NCBI GenBank assembly: GCA_003194525.1 | Contig: NBIV01000007.1 | Location: 124,001-188,000, forward strand | Source of the DNA: Gracilariopsis chorda | Lineage: Eukaryota > Rhodophyta > Florideophyceae > Gracilariales > Gracilariaceae | DNA: 64,000 bases | Reading direction: 5' to 3' | Shown here: positions 9,043 through 18,950 of the stretch, in pieces | Numbering within the stretch: position 1 is the first letter of the stretch | Layout: each line of letters opens with the position of its first letter | Made by a program: the position numbers and the translations under genes | Notes under the pieces: model-generated | Databases searched by the model: none | The model's input: the letters and a program-made list of their open reading frames with translations, nothing else | What the model was told of the DNA's origin: nothing

Positions 9043-9204
9043 AACTGGGTGTCATCTCCGAGTTAGACCGCTAACCCTTACATATGTTTGCGAGTATTCA
9101 CTCCCTTCAAACAAGGTCGAAAAACATTCCCTTCAGCCAATCGTCTGTCCGTTCCAGTCCCCTTAGGCATGCACAGGGTGAGCTCCTACGAACAAAACCT
9201 GTCC
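9043..9204. other. Junction between host gene block and tandem array
   Basis: Downstream of the ENGase stop the sequence holds the inverted motif GTTAGAC-CGCTAAC (9062-9075), repeated with one longer arm at 26340-26357 near the other end of the array. Unit homology becomes recognisable at about 9205. I see no gene here. Confidence 0.4.
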
Positions 9205-9314
9205 CCCTTTGCCAAGTGCAGACCATGTCACTACTTCTGAAGCTGAAGCAGTCCCAGTACGGCCACCTTCCACATTCTGCGCTACTAATGGGCGACAAGC
9301 ATTCCTTCCATGCC

Positions 9315-10793
9315 CTACCCGCGTATCTCCTTCACCCTCTTCAGAACTATCTCCAAATCATCCTTCAGACTCTCCAGCTGTCTGACGGTGAACAAAGGAA
9401 CCTCACAATACTTCTTGGCGTAGTGAAACAGGCTAGTCCACCAAACAATACACTTCTTAAAAGTAGAATCCGTGCACATCTGACGAAGCTCCGAGATTGA
9501 TCCATATTCCCTCCATAGTTCCAGGTACCAGTCAATACCGTCGTTCTTCTGGTCCTTCTCAGGTCTTACCTCAGTTTCCAGAAATACTACGTCAATGAAA
9601 GGTATGTCGATTCTCGCAGCATCCCAGTCAAATAATATCAGCTCACCTTCATCACCTCTGCATCTGATAATGTTTCCATCATGTACATCTCCGTGAACTA
9701 AAGCAAGAGGAAACCTTCCAGGCCCGTACATCCACCTCAAAAACTGACACACTGCCTCAAAGTACTTACTTAACTCCGCCTTCCCCTCCTCATCTACATT
9801 CGAAAACCCTTTCATCTCCCGTAGCCCACTACGCACTTCTTCATCTTCAAGCATTTTTCCAAACTTTGAAATCAAGCCCTCCACATCTACTTGCTCCACC
9901 CCAGCTGCTATCAATTCTGCGATGTGATCCCGAGACTCCAGTTGTAGTTTTCCGTGTAGTGGAACAAGCTTCTCGTAGTCACTTCGCGTAAACTTCTCAA
10001 ACAGTGCTTTACCATAGTCTTCCATCAGCATCCATTCCTTCTCTGCGTTCACGTACAGCGGTTTTCGAGCCAAATATGGAGCAAACCCTCCTATGTATTC
10101 CGTCACCCTTCCCTCATTCTTGTTGCTCGCCTTCAAGTACACTCTTCCCTTTTCTGTCTCCACTCTCAATACGGTAGAGTGGCAACTCACCGTGTGCTGT
10201 TCGAAAAAGTCCTTTGTCGTATAACCCAGTTTATGTAGAACAGAAGACGCCTCTTTGGTAGTTGTCTCAAACCAACTCGGAATTTCCCATGGTCGTAACC
10301 CGTCTTCACGCATCTCCAAGAACTCATCCCTGTTCAAGTCCTGTACTGCCATAATGTCTTCATTATCTATCCATTTTTCGCCACGGTATATTAGCCTCTC
10401 CGCTGTACTGATAGGCATCCATTCGTACTCCTCGCACACCGGTTTAACGGGGTCGTCGGTTTCTGGGTCAATAGGAGCGACACACCCAAAAATGGCCCTA
10501 TGCATTCCCACCACCCCCCTCGATAATATCTCATTCCTGGTACAGTATAGAAACACAAGATCATATCGAGTTCCCGTGAGCTCTTCGAATCTTCGACTAA
10601 AGCATTCGCTCATAAGTCGACCTCGAAATGGTACCTCTGGAGAATGCACACAAGGGAACTGGTACTTGTCGCCCTTGCGTTGTACGATAACCATATAGTT
10701 CATTAGATCAACGAGCAGACCGGTGTACGCAACTTGTTCTCTATCTGGAGGGCACACATGTTCTCTCTTGAGCGGAACCCACATCTGACCCAA
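9315..10793 (-). CDS. NUDIX-like / APH-kinase fusion protein, copy 1 (492 aa)
   Basis: The N-terminal ~140 residues fit a NUDIX fold: strands around VAYTGLLVDLMNYMVIVQRK, a NUDIX-box-like helix (Gly58...Arg67-Arg68-Phe69-Glu70-Glu71-x-x-Gly74), and a closing 'EYEWMPI' strand. Only Glu71 of the usual metal-binding glutamates is kept, so hydrolase activity is doubtful. Residues ~190-480 are an APH/choline-kinase-like phosphotransferase: VYLKAS (ATP-binding Lys), the LMEDYG hinge, the Brenner motif H367-G-D369-V-H-D-G-N374, and FDWD (Asp389, Asp391) for Mg2+. All catalytic residues of the kinase are present, so it is probably active; the substrate is unknown. No signal peptide or membrane segment. 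The ORF is intact in all four units. The 147-codon ORF on the opposite strand (10255-10698) is a shadow. Confidence 0.8.
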   Translation of the reverse strand: MGQMWVPLKREHVCPPDREQVAYTGLLVDLMNYMVIVQRKGDKYQFPCVHSPEVPFRGRLMSECFSRRFEELTGTRYDLVFLYCTRNEILSRGVVGMHRAIFGCVAPIDPETDDPVKPVCEEYEWMPISTAERLIYRGEKWIDNEDIMAVQDLNRDEFLEMREDGLRPWEIPSWFETTTKEASSVLHKLGYTTKDFFEQHTVSCHSTVLRVETEKGRVYLKASNKNEGRVTEYIGGFAPYLARKPLYVNAEKEWMLMEDYGKALFEKFTRSDYEKLVPLHGKLQLESRDHIAELIAAGVEQVDVEGLISKFGKMLEDEEVRSGLREMKGFSNVDEEGKAELSKYFEAVCQFLRWMYGPGRFPLALVHGDVHDGNIIRCRGDEGELILFDWDAARIDIPFIDVVFLETEVRPEKDQKNDGIDWYLELWREYGSISELRQMCTDSTFKKCIVWWTSLFHYAKKYCEVPLFTVRQLESLKDDLEIVLKRVKEIRG

Positions 10794-11507
10794 GTAATTT
10801 CTCTTGACTAATCACAATGCTGTTCTCGTGCATGAGTTTGGCGGCTGGTGGGAAGGCTAAGCCACTAGATATCTAGTGCCAGACGTCTTGAGCAAGGCAC
10901 AATGAATTCAGTGCCCACGTGACTCAAATTTGTAAACGGGGGGAAATGCAGAAAAAGGGAGCGCATGATCAAAACAAGAAAAACGATATCTCTGTCGGTT
11001 TTGTGTCTTGTCTCCAAAGCTGTATCTTGTGAACCGGAACTGTGTAATGACTCCTTCCCCTTTACATTACTAATGAGTTAAGGACCGCTAGCAGTCCGCT
11101 AACCCTCTACATCATACCCCTGTAACACATGTTCACTGGTCAAGTCATTGGGAACTGTGAAACTTATGTTCACTGCTCAAGTCATCGGGAACTGTGTAAA
11201 TTATGTTTACGGCTCAAATCATTGCAAGGATCTAACCCTAGCCCTTGAACGCTAAGTTTAGCACTGCATCGATAAAGTCTAATACCAAGTCGTCAAGCAT
11301 TAGGTACATTCTCTTGGTCCTAAAGCATATTCAATCAACATAATAACCGGCAGATAATCGAAACGTATTACGCAGTGCAGAACCTTTAGTGGTTTTTCTT
11401 CTTCTTGTGGGTGCTGAGATCTTTTTTTCGGTTGTAACTGAGTCCACAGTTTGGGTAGTTACAGACATGTCGCACATCACTCTGCAAATACGGGGAAAGA
11501 AGCTCTT
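10794..11507. promoter_or_regulatory. Type-A upstream region of the NUDIX-APH gene (copies 1 and 2)
   Basis: This upstream region is shared by copies 1 and 2 only. It contains a perfect 16-base palindrome, CACTAGATATCTAGTG, at 10863-10878 (16012-16027 in copy 2), about 70 bases before the start codon. Further out is a 37-base direct repeat with starts at 11129, 11166 and 11203 (last copy partial). A GCTAACCCT motif sits near 11090. Copies 3 and 4 have an unrelated upstream region. Confidence 0.4.
11129..11230. repeat. 37-bp direct repeat, ~2.7 copies
   Basis: Three successive starts, ATGTTCACTGGTCAAGTCAT, ATGTTCACTGCTCAAGTCAT and ATGTTTACGGCTCAAATCAT, are spaced exactly 37 bases apart with an (GG)AACTGTG core between them. 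Copy 2 of the unit carries the same array at 16278-16379. It lies between the NUDIX-APH promoter and the zinc-finger gene. No function is known. Confidence 0.75.
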
Positions 11508-12012
11508 CTATGTTAGCTTTGGTACAACAAAACAAGACAGAAACGAACATACGTGCCTGGACTCCACGTGGCCCGCTAATCCTCCTCTACTAGAAAAAGA
11601 AAACTCGCAATGTTCGCACTGGTACTTCTGACCATGAAGGCCACCTCTGTGATAATGGTTTAAGTGGCTTGATAAAGATGCTTTGTGATTTCGAACCAGT
11701 ATGTTAGTCAAGCCAGTAATAGTAAATGACCAAAATATCATAACAACATACCTTCCGTCGCACATCTTCTTGGTAGAACAACGTTGTAAATGCAAGCATA
11801 TTCTGTTAACTTATAATTTTGCTCAGACCGTGCGAGTAGTACCCGTTCTGAGTAGTTACGTACTTGTTGCAGTGAAAATGAGGGCAGGGGAGAGACCCAG
11901 AAGTCGATGTTTGAGTAGACCCTGATGATAACTGGCTCACATTCTGGGTCGTTGGAGGAGTGGCATTGCTACTTCCAGAAGGCGAAGAGGCGTTTTGAGA
12001 ATTGTTGCTCAT
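11508..12012 (-). CDS. Small C2H2 zinc-finger gene, probably two exons, copy 1
   Basis: The first exon starts with MSNNSQNAS at 12012, is Ser/Thr/Asn/Gln-rich for ~45 residues, and ends in a half finger, C-P-H-F-H-C-N-K-Y. The second part (bases ~11510-11680) supplies SHLNHYH and a complete finger, YQCEHC-x12-H-x4-H, spaced C-x2-C...H...H, and ends shortly after. Between them lies ~140 bases with a GTATGT donor-like site, a CTAAC branch-like site and AG acceptors, so an intron is likely, though its exact borders are not fixed by the sequence. C2H2 fingers usually bind DNA or RNA. It lies on the same strand as the NUDIX-APH gene, about 700 bases upstream of it. Confidence 0.5.
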
Positions 12013-12013
12013 C

Positions 12014-12241
12014 TTAATCGACACTTTCAGCTTCTTCAGCCAAGCGTAACCAGAATCGTTGTAGCACGTCCAAGGTAGCCCGTCCAAGGTAGTATGTACC
12101 GCAGATTTGTCTCTTCTCAAAGACTCCCCAGTGCTTAGAATAATCGTTACACACTGCACCTTTGTAGCAGATCGATAGTGTACTACACGTCTCGCAGATA
12201 TGACCAATCTTCAACTCAATGTGAACCAAGATGTACCGCAT
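12014..12241 (-). CDS. Small Cys-rich ORF just upstream of the zinc-finger ORF (75 aa)
   Basis: The stop codon of this ORF (TAA) is one base before the ATG of the zinc-finger gene. The translation has a Cys-rich start (I-C-E-T-C...I-C-Y-K-G-A-V-C) and a helix-like end (LDVLQRFWLRLAEEAESVD). In copy 2 (17170-17394) one codon is missing without breaking the frame. It could be a short coding exon, an upstream ORF of the zinc-finger mRNA, or chance. Related sequence is found in all Z copies. Low confidence. Confidence 0.25.
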   Translation of the reverse strand: MRYILVHIELKIGHICETCSTLSICYKGAVCNDYSKHWGVFEKRQICGTYYLGRATLDVLQRFWLRLAEEAESVD

Positions 12242-12570
12242 TTATGTCTCTGCAAAAGAAAACCATCTTTCGATTCTTCGTCAATGGTGTGGGAATCTCC
12301 GAGCTTGTCATCCATGTGAAGCACATGGCCGCAATTACCTTCGTTAAGATGGGGAGGCGGATGGCACAAGACCGATCGCGATATATATAGTGTAACACCC
12401 AATGAGTTTTGCACAAGTGCGCGCCGTGGACTGAGAATATCTGCAGATCGCAGCCACAGTCACGGATGATCGTCAGCTTTCTTTCAAGTTGCAGGATTTT
12501 ATTGGGTCTTAAACGAACCAGGACAACAATGCAACTTGTCATGTGATTTGATTCACACGGAGTGACGCAC
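12070..12570. repeat. Dispersed segment Z, copy in unit 1
   Basis: About 0.5 kb that recurs at ~17220-17720, ~22230-22730, 26460-26960 and 48515-48887. At 26.9 kb and 48.9/54.8 kb it runs into MULE-associated sequence, suggesting Z is an end of a MULE-type DNA transposon or a non-autonomous relative of one. It contains AT-rich palindromic steps such as CGATATATATCG (clear in the copies at 17.5, 22.5 and 48.7 kb). On the minus strand a conserved ~50-residue reading (PPPHxNEGxCG...KDGFLLQRHKC) is present in most copies. Confidence 0.6.
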
Positions 12571-12639
12571 TGTGGCTCGCACCCATGTGTGACCCAAAGC
12601 ACGAGGAGAACACGCCACAACACTTAGCTATCCTTAACT

Positions 12640-13800
12640 TAACTTCGGTACATAGATTGACTTCTCCATGCTCGACAACCCTCTGCAGACACAAACTGAC
12701 ACAGCTCCTTCTCGCTCATTGAACCTATCCTTCCAGCAAACCTGCCACCGTATTGCACTAGACCACACCAAGTATGTATAGGACAATAGAAAACTACGTT
12801 CTACCGTCTTTGTGTCTTCTCCCCAGATATGTCATCCATCTATTCGCTTCACAAGAAAAGGCCTCAGAGCATGAGCTTTCCATCAACTACTGTAGCGAAA
12901 ACGACTCACAGATGTTGTCAACGTTCGCCCATTCCGCAAGAGTGGCCAAAAGCTAAGTAGTTCAGCGCACCAACGAACACCCTTGGTAATCCGAGACAAA
13001 CCTCCAACACACAGCTGATGTGCGCCGTTCTTACGCCACACCCCTCTGTTTCAGGTATCCAGAACTATTCAGCTTCCTGCCCCATCTCACTTTGGTAGGC
13101 CTAGCGGCACTTGGACTCCCGTCGCTTGGCCTCATGCCCCTTGTAGTGCAACATGGTGGGTGAATACGGCCAAACCCGTCTCTGTCCCAAGCAGATCTTG
13201 TGCAATATGGTGGGTGGCGTTGTGAACAACTTGCGGCTGGGTATACGGATTGCCACCATTCTGCCTGTACTTCAGTAACCAGGCAAAGCACAAGCTCAGA
13301 ACTGAGTAACATGCCAGCCAATTTCAAACTCGATGGCGACCATGATGAAAGCCACACCAAGTTGTTCGGCGAAAACAGATGACGGTGGAATATGAATAAC
13401 ATACAGGGACTCCTGGAAACCCGTCGTAACGATACATATCAAGACAATGACGACCATGCGGCTTAACACTTCATCCAGTCTTCCACCCCCCGTTTCTGCA
13501 CGTGCGGTCTGACAGCGCGTAGCCCCGCAGTGGAGAGCTGTATCTCGGAATCTGTGATACAGAGTGACCAACATAAACAAAAAAGATGACAAGGAAGAAC
13601 ACCAAAATGAGCTTCAAGCGGATATCGAGCACTTTCTCTCCGGCTGGTCTATCCATACTTTGTGCAAATATGTGTAACAGTGATTCTGTGGTGAACAATG
13701 TTGCTCCTCCAGTAACACAACCAACGCCCAACTCGCATCTTGCGCAGAAATGTAACTTGGTAAGCTGCCTTTGCACCCTTGATAAGGTTGAACGAACAAG
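12640..13800 (-). other. Region resembling a multi-exon gene, unit 1
   Basis: No single long ORF is present, but on the minus strand several protein-like pieces are bounded by splice-like signals. They include a hydrophobic piece near 13630-13680 (LKLILVFFLVIFFVYVGHSV), a second hydrophobic piece near 13310-13450 (MVVIVLICIVTTGFQESL), short pieces near 13040-13070 (FWIPETEGCG) and 12905-12950 (LLATLAEWANVDNI) flanked by GTAAGA/GTGAGT donors and TAG acceptors preceded by CTGAA branch-like sites, and a final piece ending near 12650. It is repeated almost unchanged at ~17790-18950 and ~22800-23960. Possibly a small membrane protein gene with short introns. The function is not recognisable, and the whole may instead be non-coding. 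Confidence 0.25.
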
Positions 13801-13824
13801 CGAATTGAGGAAGGTAAAGGGTTG

Positions 13825-13845
13825 AAGGGTTAACCGCTAACCCTT
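13825..13845. promoter_or_regulatory. Perfect hairpin AAGGGTTA-5nt-TAACCCTT, unit 1
   Basis: Eight-base perfect arms with loop ACCGC. It is repeated exactly at 18974-18994 and 23984-24004. A second hairpin lies 150 bases further on. It could be a transcription end signal, a protein-binding site or a recombination relic. Confidence 0.6.
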
Positions 13846-13998
13846 ACCAACTCCCTAGAGCACGGTTGCGGCTTTGCGCATCATCTTGCCATCCACTCCA
13901 TCCAATCCACTCAGCGTTGTCCACTGCTTCGAATAGTACTGAGATGTTGGCGCTCGGTGACAACACTCACGGCTGCACTGTGTGACGGTGAGAGTGCT

Positions 13999-14018
13999 AA
14001 GGGTTAATGCTAACCCTT
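13999..14018. promoter_or_regulatory. Perfect hairpin AAGGGTTA-ATGC-TAACCCTT, unit 1
   Basis: Eight-base perfect arms with a four-base loop. The flanks CGGTGA and TCACCG add further outer pairing. It is exact at 24158-24177 and has one arm mismatch at 19148-19167. It uses the same arms as the hairpin at 13825. Confidence 0.6.
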
Positions 14019-14463
14019 CTTGTCACCGACTGTCGTACCCTTCGCTTCTTACAAGCAGTTCACTGACTGACGACCCTCACTCAGTCATGGCGTGGCAGAG
14101 GAACGAACGCCCCCACGCGGCACCAAGGCCCACAGACCACACTCGCTCACTACCCCCTAGCCGTCTTTTAACGTCCATGTTACGATGCCCTACGGATTTC
14201 TCTTCATCCGATAGACCCGTAGCTCAATCAAAACTCCGTTGTGGGATCCTGCGAGCCACACAGCTCGAATAACTGCCATATCGGCCATGTCACCCATTTC
14301 AGTCTCCATACGCATACACAACATGAGCTTCGTCCACCATAACCTGCCTACCTTCCTTCTCCAGAAGCAGAATGTGTCCCTTCTTCTGAAGCTGAACTAC
14401 TCCCAGTACGGCCACCTCCCAAATTCTGCGCAACTAATGGTCGACAAGCATTCCTTCCATGCC

Positions 14464-15942
14464 CTACCCGCGTATCTCCTTCACCCTCTTCAGAACTATC
14501 TCCATATGATTCTTCAGACTTTCCAGCTGTCTGACGGTGAACAAAGGAATCTCGCAATACTTCTTGGCGTAGTGAAACAAGTCAGTCCACCAAACAATAC
14601 ACTTCTTAAAAGTACAATCCGCACTCATCTGACGAAGCTCCGCGATTGATCCATATTCCCTCCACATTTCCAGGTACCAGTCAATACCGTCGTTCTTCTG
14701 GTCCTTCTCAGGTCTTACCTCAGTTTCCAGAAATACTACGTCAATGAAAGGTATGTCGATTCTCGCAGCATCCCAGTCAAATAATATCAGCTCACCTTCA
14801 TCACCTCTGCATCTGATAATGTTTCCATCATGTACATCTCCGTGAACTAAAGCAAGAGGAAACCTTCCAGGCTCGTACAGCCACCTCAAAAACTCACACA
14901 CTGCCTCAAAGTACTTACTTAACTCCGCCTTCCCCTCCTCATCTACATTCGAAAACCCTTTCATCTCCCGTAGCCCACTACGCACTTCTTCATCTTCAAG
15001 CATTTTTCCAAACTTTGAAATCAAGCCCTCCACATCTACTTGCTCCACCCCAGCTGCTATCAATTCTGCGATGTGATCCCGAGACTCCAGTTGTAGTTTT
15101 CCGTGTAGTGGAACAAGCTTCTCGTAGTCACTTCGCGTAAACTTCTCAAACAGTGCTTTACCATAGTCTTCCATCAGCATCCATTCCTTCTCTGCGTTCA
15201 CGTACAGCGGTTTTCGAGCCAAATATGGAGCAAACCCTCCTATGTATTCCGTCACCCTTCCCTCATTCTTGTTGCTCGCCTTCAAGTACACTCTTCCCTT
15301 TTCTGTCTCCACTCTCAATACGGTAGAGTGGCAACTCACCGTGTGCTGTTCGAAAAAGTCCTTTGTCGTATAACCCAGTTTATGTAGAACAGAAGACGCC
15401 TCTTTGGTAGTTGTCTCAAACCAACTCGGAATTTCCCATGGTCGTAACCCGTCTTCACGCATCTCCAAGAACTCATCCCTGTTCAAGTCCTGTACTGCCA
15501 TAATGTCTTCATTATCTATCCATTTTTCGCCACGGTATATTAGCCTCTCCGCTGTACTGATAGGCATCCATTCGTACTCCTCGCACACCGGTTTAACGGG
15601 GTCGTCGGTTTCTGGGTCAATAGGAGCGACACACCCAAAAATGGCCCTATGCATTCCCACCACCCCCCTCGATAATATCTCATTCCTGGTACAGTATAGA
15701 AACACAAGATCATATCGAGTTCCCGTGAGCTCTTCGAATCTTCGACTAAAGCATTCGCTCATAAGTCGACCTCGAAATGGTACCTCTGGAGAATGCACAC
15801 AAGGGAACTGGTACTTGTCGCCCTTGCGTTGTACGATAACCATATAGTTCATTAGATCAACGAGCAGACCGGTGTACGCAACTTGTTCTCTATCTGGAGG
15901 GCACACATGTTCTCTCTTGAGCGGAACCCACATCTGACCCAA
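14464..15942 (-). CDS. NUDIX-like / APH-kinase fusion protein, copy 2 (492 aa)
   Basis: Nearly identical to copy 1, with the same type-A N-terminus (MGQMWVPLKRE...). Differences are confined to a few positions near the Brenner motif (VCEFLRWLYEPGRF instead of VCQFLRWMYGPGRF) and in the last ~60 residues (SADCTFKKC, LKNHMEIVLKR). The kinase residues (HGDVHDGN, FDWD) are intact. The upstream region is also type A, with the 16-base palindrome at 16012-16027. Intact and presumably as functional as copy 1. Confidence 0.8.
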   Translation of the reverse strand: MGQMWVPLKREHVCPPDREQVAYTGLLVDLMNYMVIVQRKGDKYQFPCVHSPEVPFRGRLMSECFSRRFEELTGTRYDLVFLYCTRNEILSRGVVGMHRAIFGCVAPIDPETDDPVKPVCEEYEWMPISTAERLIYRGEKWIDNEDIMAVQDLNRDEFLEMREDGLRPWEIPSWFETTTKEASSVLHKLGYTTKDFFEQHTVSCHSTVLRVETEKGRVYLKASNKNEGRVTEYIGGFAPYLARKPLYVNAEKEWMLMEDYGKALFEKFTRSDYEKLVPLHGKLQLESRDHIAELIAAGVEQVDVEGLISKFGKMLEDEEVRSGLREMKGFSNVDEEGKAELSKYFEAVCEFLRWLYEPGRFPLALVHGDVHDGNIIRCRGDEGELILFDWDAARIDIPFIDVVFLETEVRPEKDQKNDGIDWYLEMWREYGSIAELRQMSADCTFKKCIVWWTDLFHYAKKYCEIPLFTVRQLESLKNHMEIVLKRVKEIRG

Positions 15943-16724
15943 GTAATTTCTCTTGACTAATCACAATTCTGTTCTCGTGCATGAGTTTGGCGGCTGGTGG
16001 GAAGGCTAAGCCACTAGATATCTAGTGCCAGACGTCTTGAGCAAGGCACAATGAATTCAGTGCCCACGTGACTCAAATTTGTAAACGGGGGTAAATGCAG
16101 AAAAAGGGAGCGCATGATCAAAACAAGAAAAACGGGATCTCTGTCGGTTTTGTGTCTTGTCTCCAAAGCTGTATCTTGTGAACCGGAACTGTGTAATGAC
16201 TCCTTCCCCTTTACATTACTAATGAGTTAAGGACCGCTAGCAGTCCGCTAACCCTCTACATCATACCCCTGTAACACATGTTCACTGGTCAAGTCATTGG
16301 GAACTGTGAAACTTATGTTCACTGCTCAAGTCATCGGGAACTGTGTAAATTATGTTTACGGCTCAAATCATTGCAAGGATCTAACCCTAGCCCTTGAACG
16401 CTAAGTTTAGCACTCCATCGATAAAGTCCAATACCAAGTCGTCAAGCATTAGGTACATTCTCTTGGTCCTAAAGCATATTCAATCAACATAATAACCGGC
16501 AGATAATCGGAACGCATTACGCATTGCAGAACCTTTAGTGGTTTTTCTTCTTCTTGTGGGTGCTGAGATCTTTTTTTCGGTTGTAACTGAGTCCACAGTT
16601 TGGGTGGTTACAGACATGTCGCACATCACTCTGCAAATACAAGGAAAGTAGCTCTTCTATGTTAGCTTTGGTACAACAAAACACGACAGAGACGAACATA
16701 CGTGCCTGGACTCCACGTGGCCCG
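15943..16724. promoter_or_regulatory. Type-A upstream region of NUDIX-APH copy 2
   Basis: Almost the same as 10794-11507, including the 16-base palindrome at 16012-16027 and the 37-base repeat at 16278-16379. It has a handful of single-base differences and no independent gene. Confidence 0.4.
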
Positions 16725-17168
16725 CTAATCCTCCTCTACTAGAAAAGAAAACTCGCAATGTTCGCACTGGTACTTCTGACCATGAAGGCCACCTCTGTGA
16801 TAATGGTTTAAGTGGCTTGATAAAGATGCTTTGTGATTTCGAACCAGTATGTTAGTCAAGCCAGTAATAGTAAATGACCAAAATATCATAACAACATACC
16901 TTCCGTCGCACATCTTCTTGGTAGAACAACTTTGTAAATGCAAGCATATTCTGTTAACTTATAATTTTGCTCAGACCGTGTGAGTAGTACCCGTTCGGAG
17001 TACAAACGTACTTACGTACTTGTTGCAGTGAAAATGAGGGCAGGGGATAGACCCAGAAGTCGATGTTTGAGTATACCCTGATGATAACTGGCTCACATTC
17101 TGGGTCGTTGGAGGATTGGCATTGCTACTTCCAGAAGACGAAGAGGCGTTTTGAGAATTGTTGCTCAT
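16725..17168 (-). CDS. C2H2 zinc-finger gene, copy 2, finger apparently lost
   Basis: The first exon (MSNNSQNAS... from 17168, ending C-P-H-F-H-C-N-K-Y) is preserved. In the second part the reading frame shifts in an A-run near 16745 (one A fewer than copy 1), so the finger C-E-H-C-E-F-S-F is followed by LVEED and a stop, removing both His ligands. Copy 2 is therefore probably a broken version, or makes a protein with only the half finger. Everything else matches copy 1 closely. Confidence 0.4.
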
Positions 17169-17789
17169 GTTAATCGACACTTTCAGCTTCAGCCAAGCGT
17201 AACCAGAATCGTTGTAGCACGTCCAAGGTAGCCCGTCCAAGGTAGTATGTACCGCAGATTTGTCTCTTCTCACCGACTCCCCAGTGCTTAGAATAATCCT
17301 TACACACTGCACCTTTGTAGCAGATCGATAGTATACTACACGTCTCGCAGACATGACCAATTTTCAACTCAATGTGAACCAAGATGTACCGCATTTATGT
17401 CTCTGCAAAAGAAAACCATCTTTCGATTCTTCCTCAATGGTGTGGGAATCTCTGAGCTTGTCATCCAGGTGAAGCACATAGCCGCACTTACCTTCGTTAG
17501 GATGGGGAGGCGGATGGCACAAGACCGATATCGCGATATATATCGTGTAACGCCCAATGAGTTTTGCACAAGTGCGCGCCGTGGACTGAGAATATCTGCA
17601 GATCGCAGCCACAGTCACGGATGATCGTCAGCCTTCTTTCAAGTTGCACGATTTTATCTTAAACGAACCAGGACAACAATGCAACTTGTCATGTGATTTG
17701 ATTCACACGGAGTGACACACTGTGGCTCGCACCCATGTGTGAACCAACGCACGAGGAGACTACGCCGCAACACCTAGCTATCCTTACTT

Positions 17790-18950
17790 AACTTCGGTAC
17801 ATAGATTGACTTCTCCACGCTCGACCACCCTCTGCAGACACAAACTGACACAGCTCCTTCTCGCTCACTGAGCCAAACCTTCCAGCAAACCTGCCACCGT
17901 ACTGCACTAGACCACTCCAAGTATGTGTAGGACAATAGAAAACTACGTTCTACCGTCTTTGTGTCTTCTCCCCAGATATGTCATCCATCTATTCGCTTCA
18001 CAAGAAAAGGCCTCAGAGCATGAGCTTTCCATCAAGTACTGTAGCAAAAACGACTCACAGATGTTGTCAACGTTCGCCCATTCCGCAAGAGTGGCCAAAA
18101 GCTAAGTAGTTCAGCGCACCAACGAACACCCTTTGTAATCCCAGACAAACCTCCAACACACAGCTGATGTGCGCCGTTCTTACGCCACACCCCTCTGTTT
18201 CAGGTATCCAGAACTATTCAGCTTCCTGCCCCATCTCACTTTGGTAGGCCTAGCGGCACTTGGACTCCCGTCGCTTGGCCTCATGCCCCTTGTAGTGCAA
18301 CATGGTGGGTGAATACGGCCAAACCCGTCTCTGTCCCAAGCAGATCTTGTGCAATATGGTGGGTGGCGTTGTGAACAACTTGCGGCTGGGTATACGGATT
18401 GCCACCATTCTGCCTGTACTTCAGTAACCAGGCAAAGCACAAGCTCAGAACTGAGTAACATGCCAGCCAATTTCAAACTCGATGGCGACCATGATGAAAG
18501 CCACACCAAGTTGTTCGGCGAAAACAGATGACGGTGGAATATGAATAACATACAGGGACTCCTGGAAACCCGTCGTAACGATACATATCAAGACAATGAC
18601 GACCATGCGGCTTAACACTTCATCCAATCTTCCACTCCCCGTTTCTGCACGTGCGGTCGGACAGCGCGTAGCCCCGCGGTGGAGAGCTGTATCTCGGAAT
18701 CTGTGATACAGAGTGACCAACATAAACAAAAAAGATGACAAGGAAGAACACCAAAATGAGCTTCAAGCGGATATCGAGCACTTTCTCTCCGGCTGGTCTA
18801 TCCATACTTTGTGCGAATATGTGTAACAGTGATTCTGTGGTGAACAATGTTGCTCCTCCAGTAACACAACCAACGCCCAACTCGCATCTTGCGCAGAAAT
18901 GTAACTTGGTAAGCTGCCTTTGCACCCTTGATAAGGTTGAACGAACAAGC
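17790..18950 (-). other. Region resembling a multi-exon gene, unit 2
   Basis: Counterpart of 12640-13800, with the same hydrophobic pieces and the same splice-like signals. The few differences are single bases, too few to judge selection. Confidence 0.2.

Noticed and set aside
10255-10698. 147-codon ORF antisense to the NUDIX-APH gene, repeated in the other copies
   Set aside because: It is the mirror frame of a strongly conserved coding region, is Ser/Ile-rich without domain features, and is shorter or altered in copies 3 and 4.
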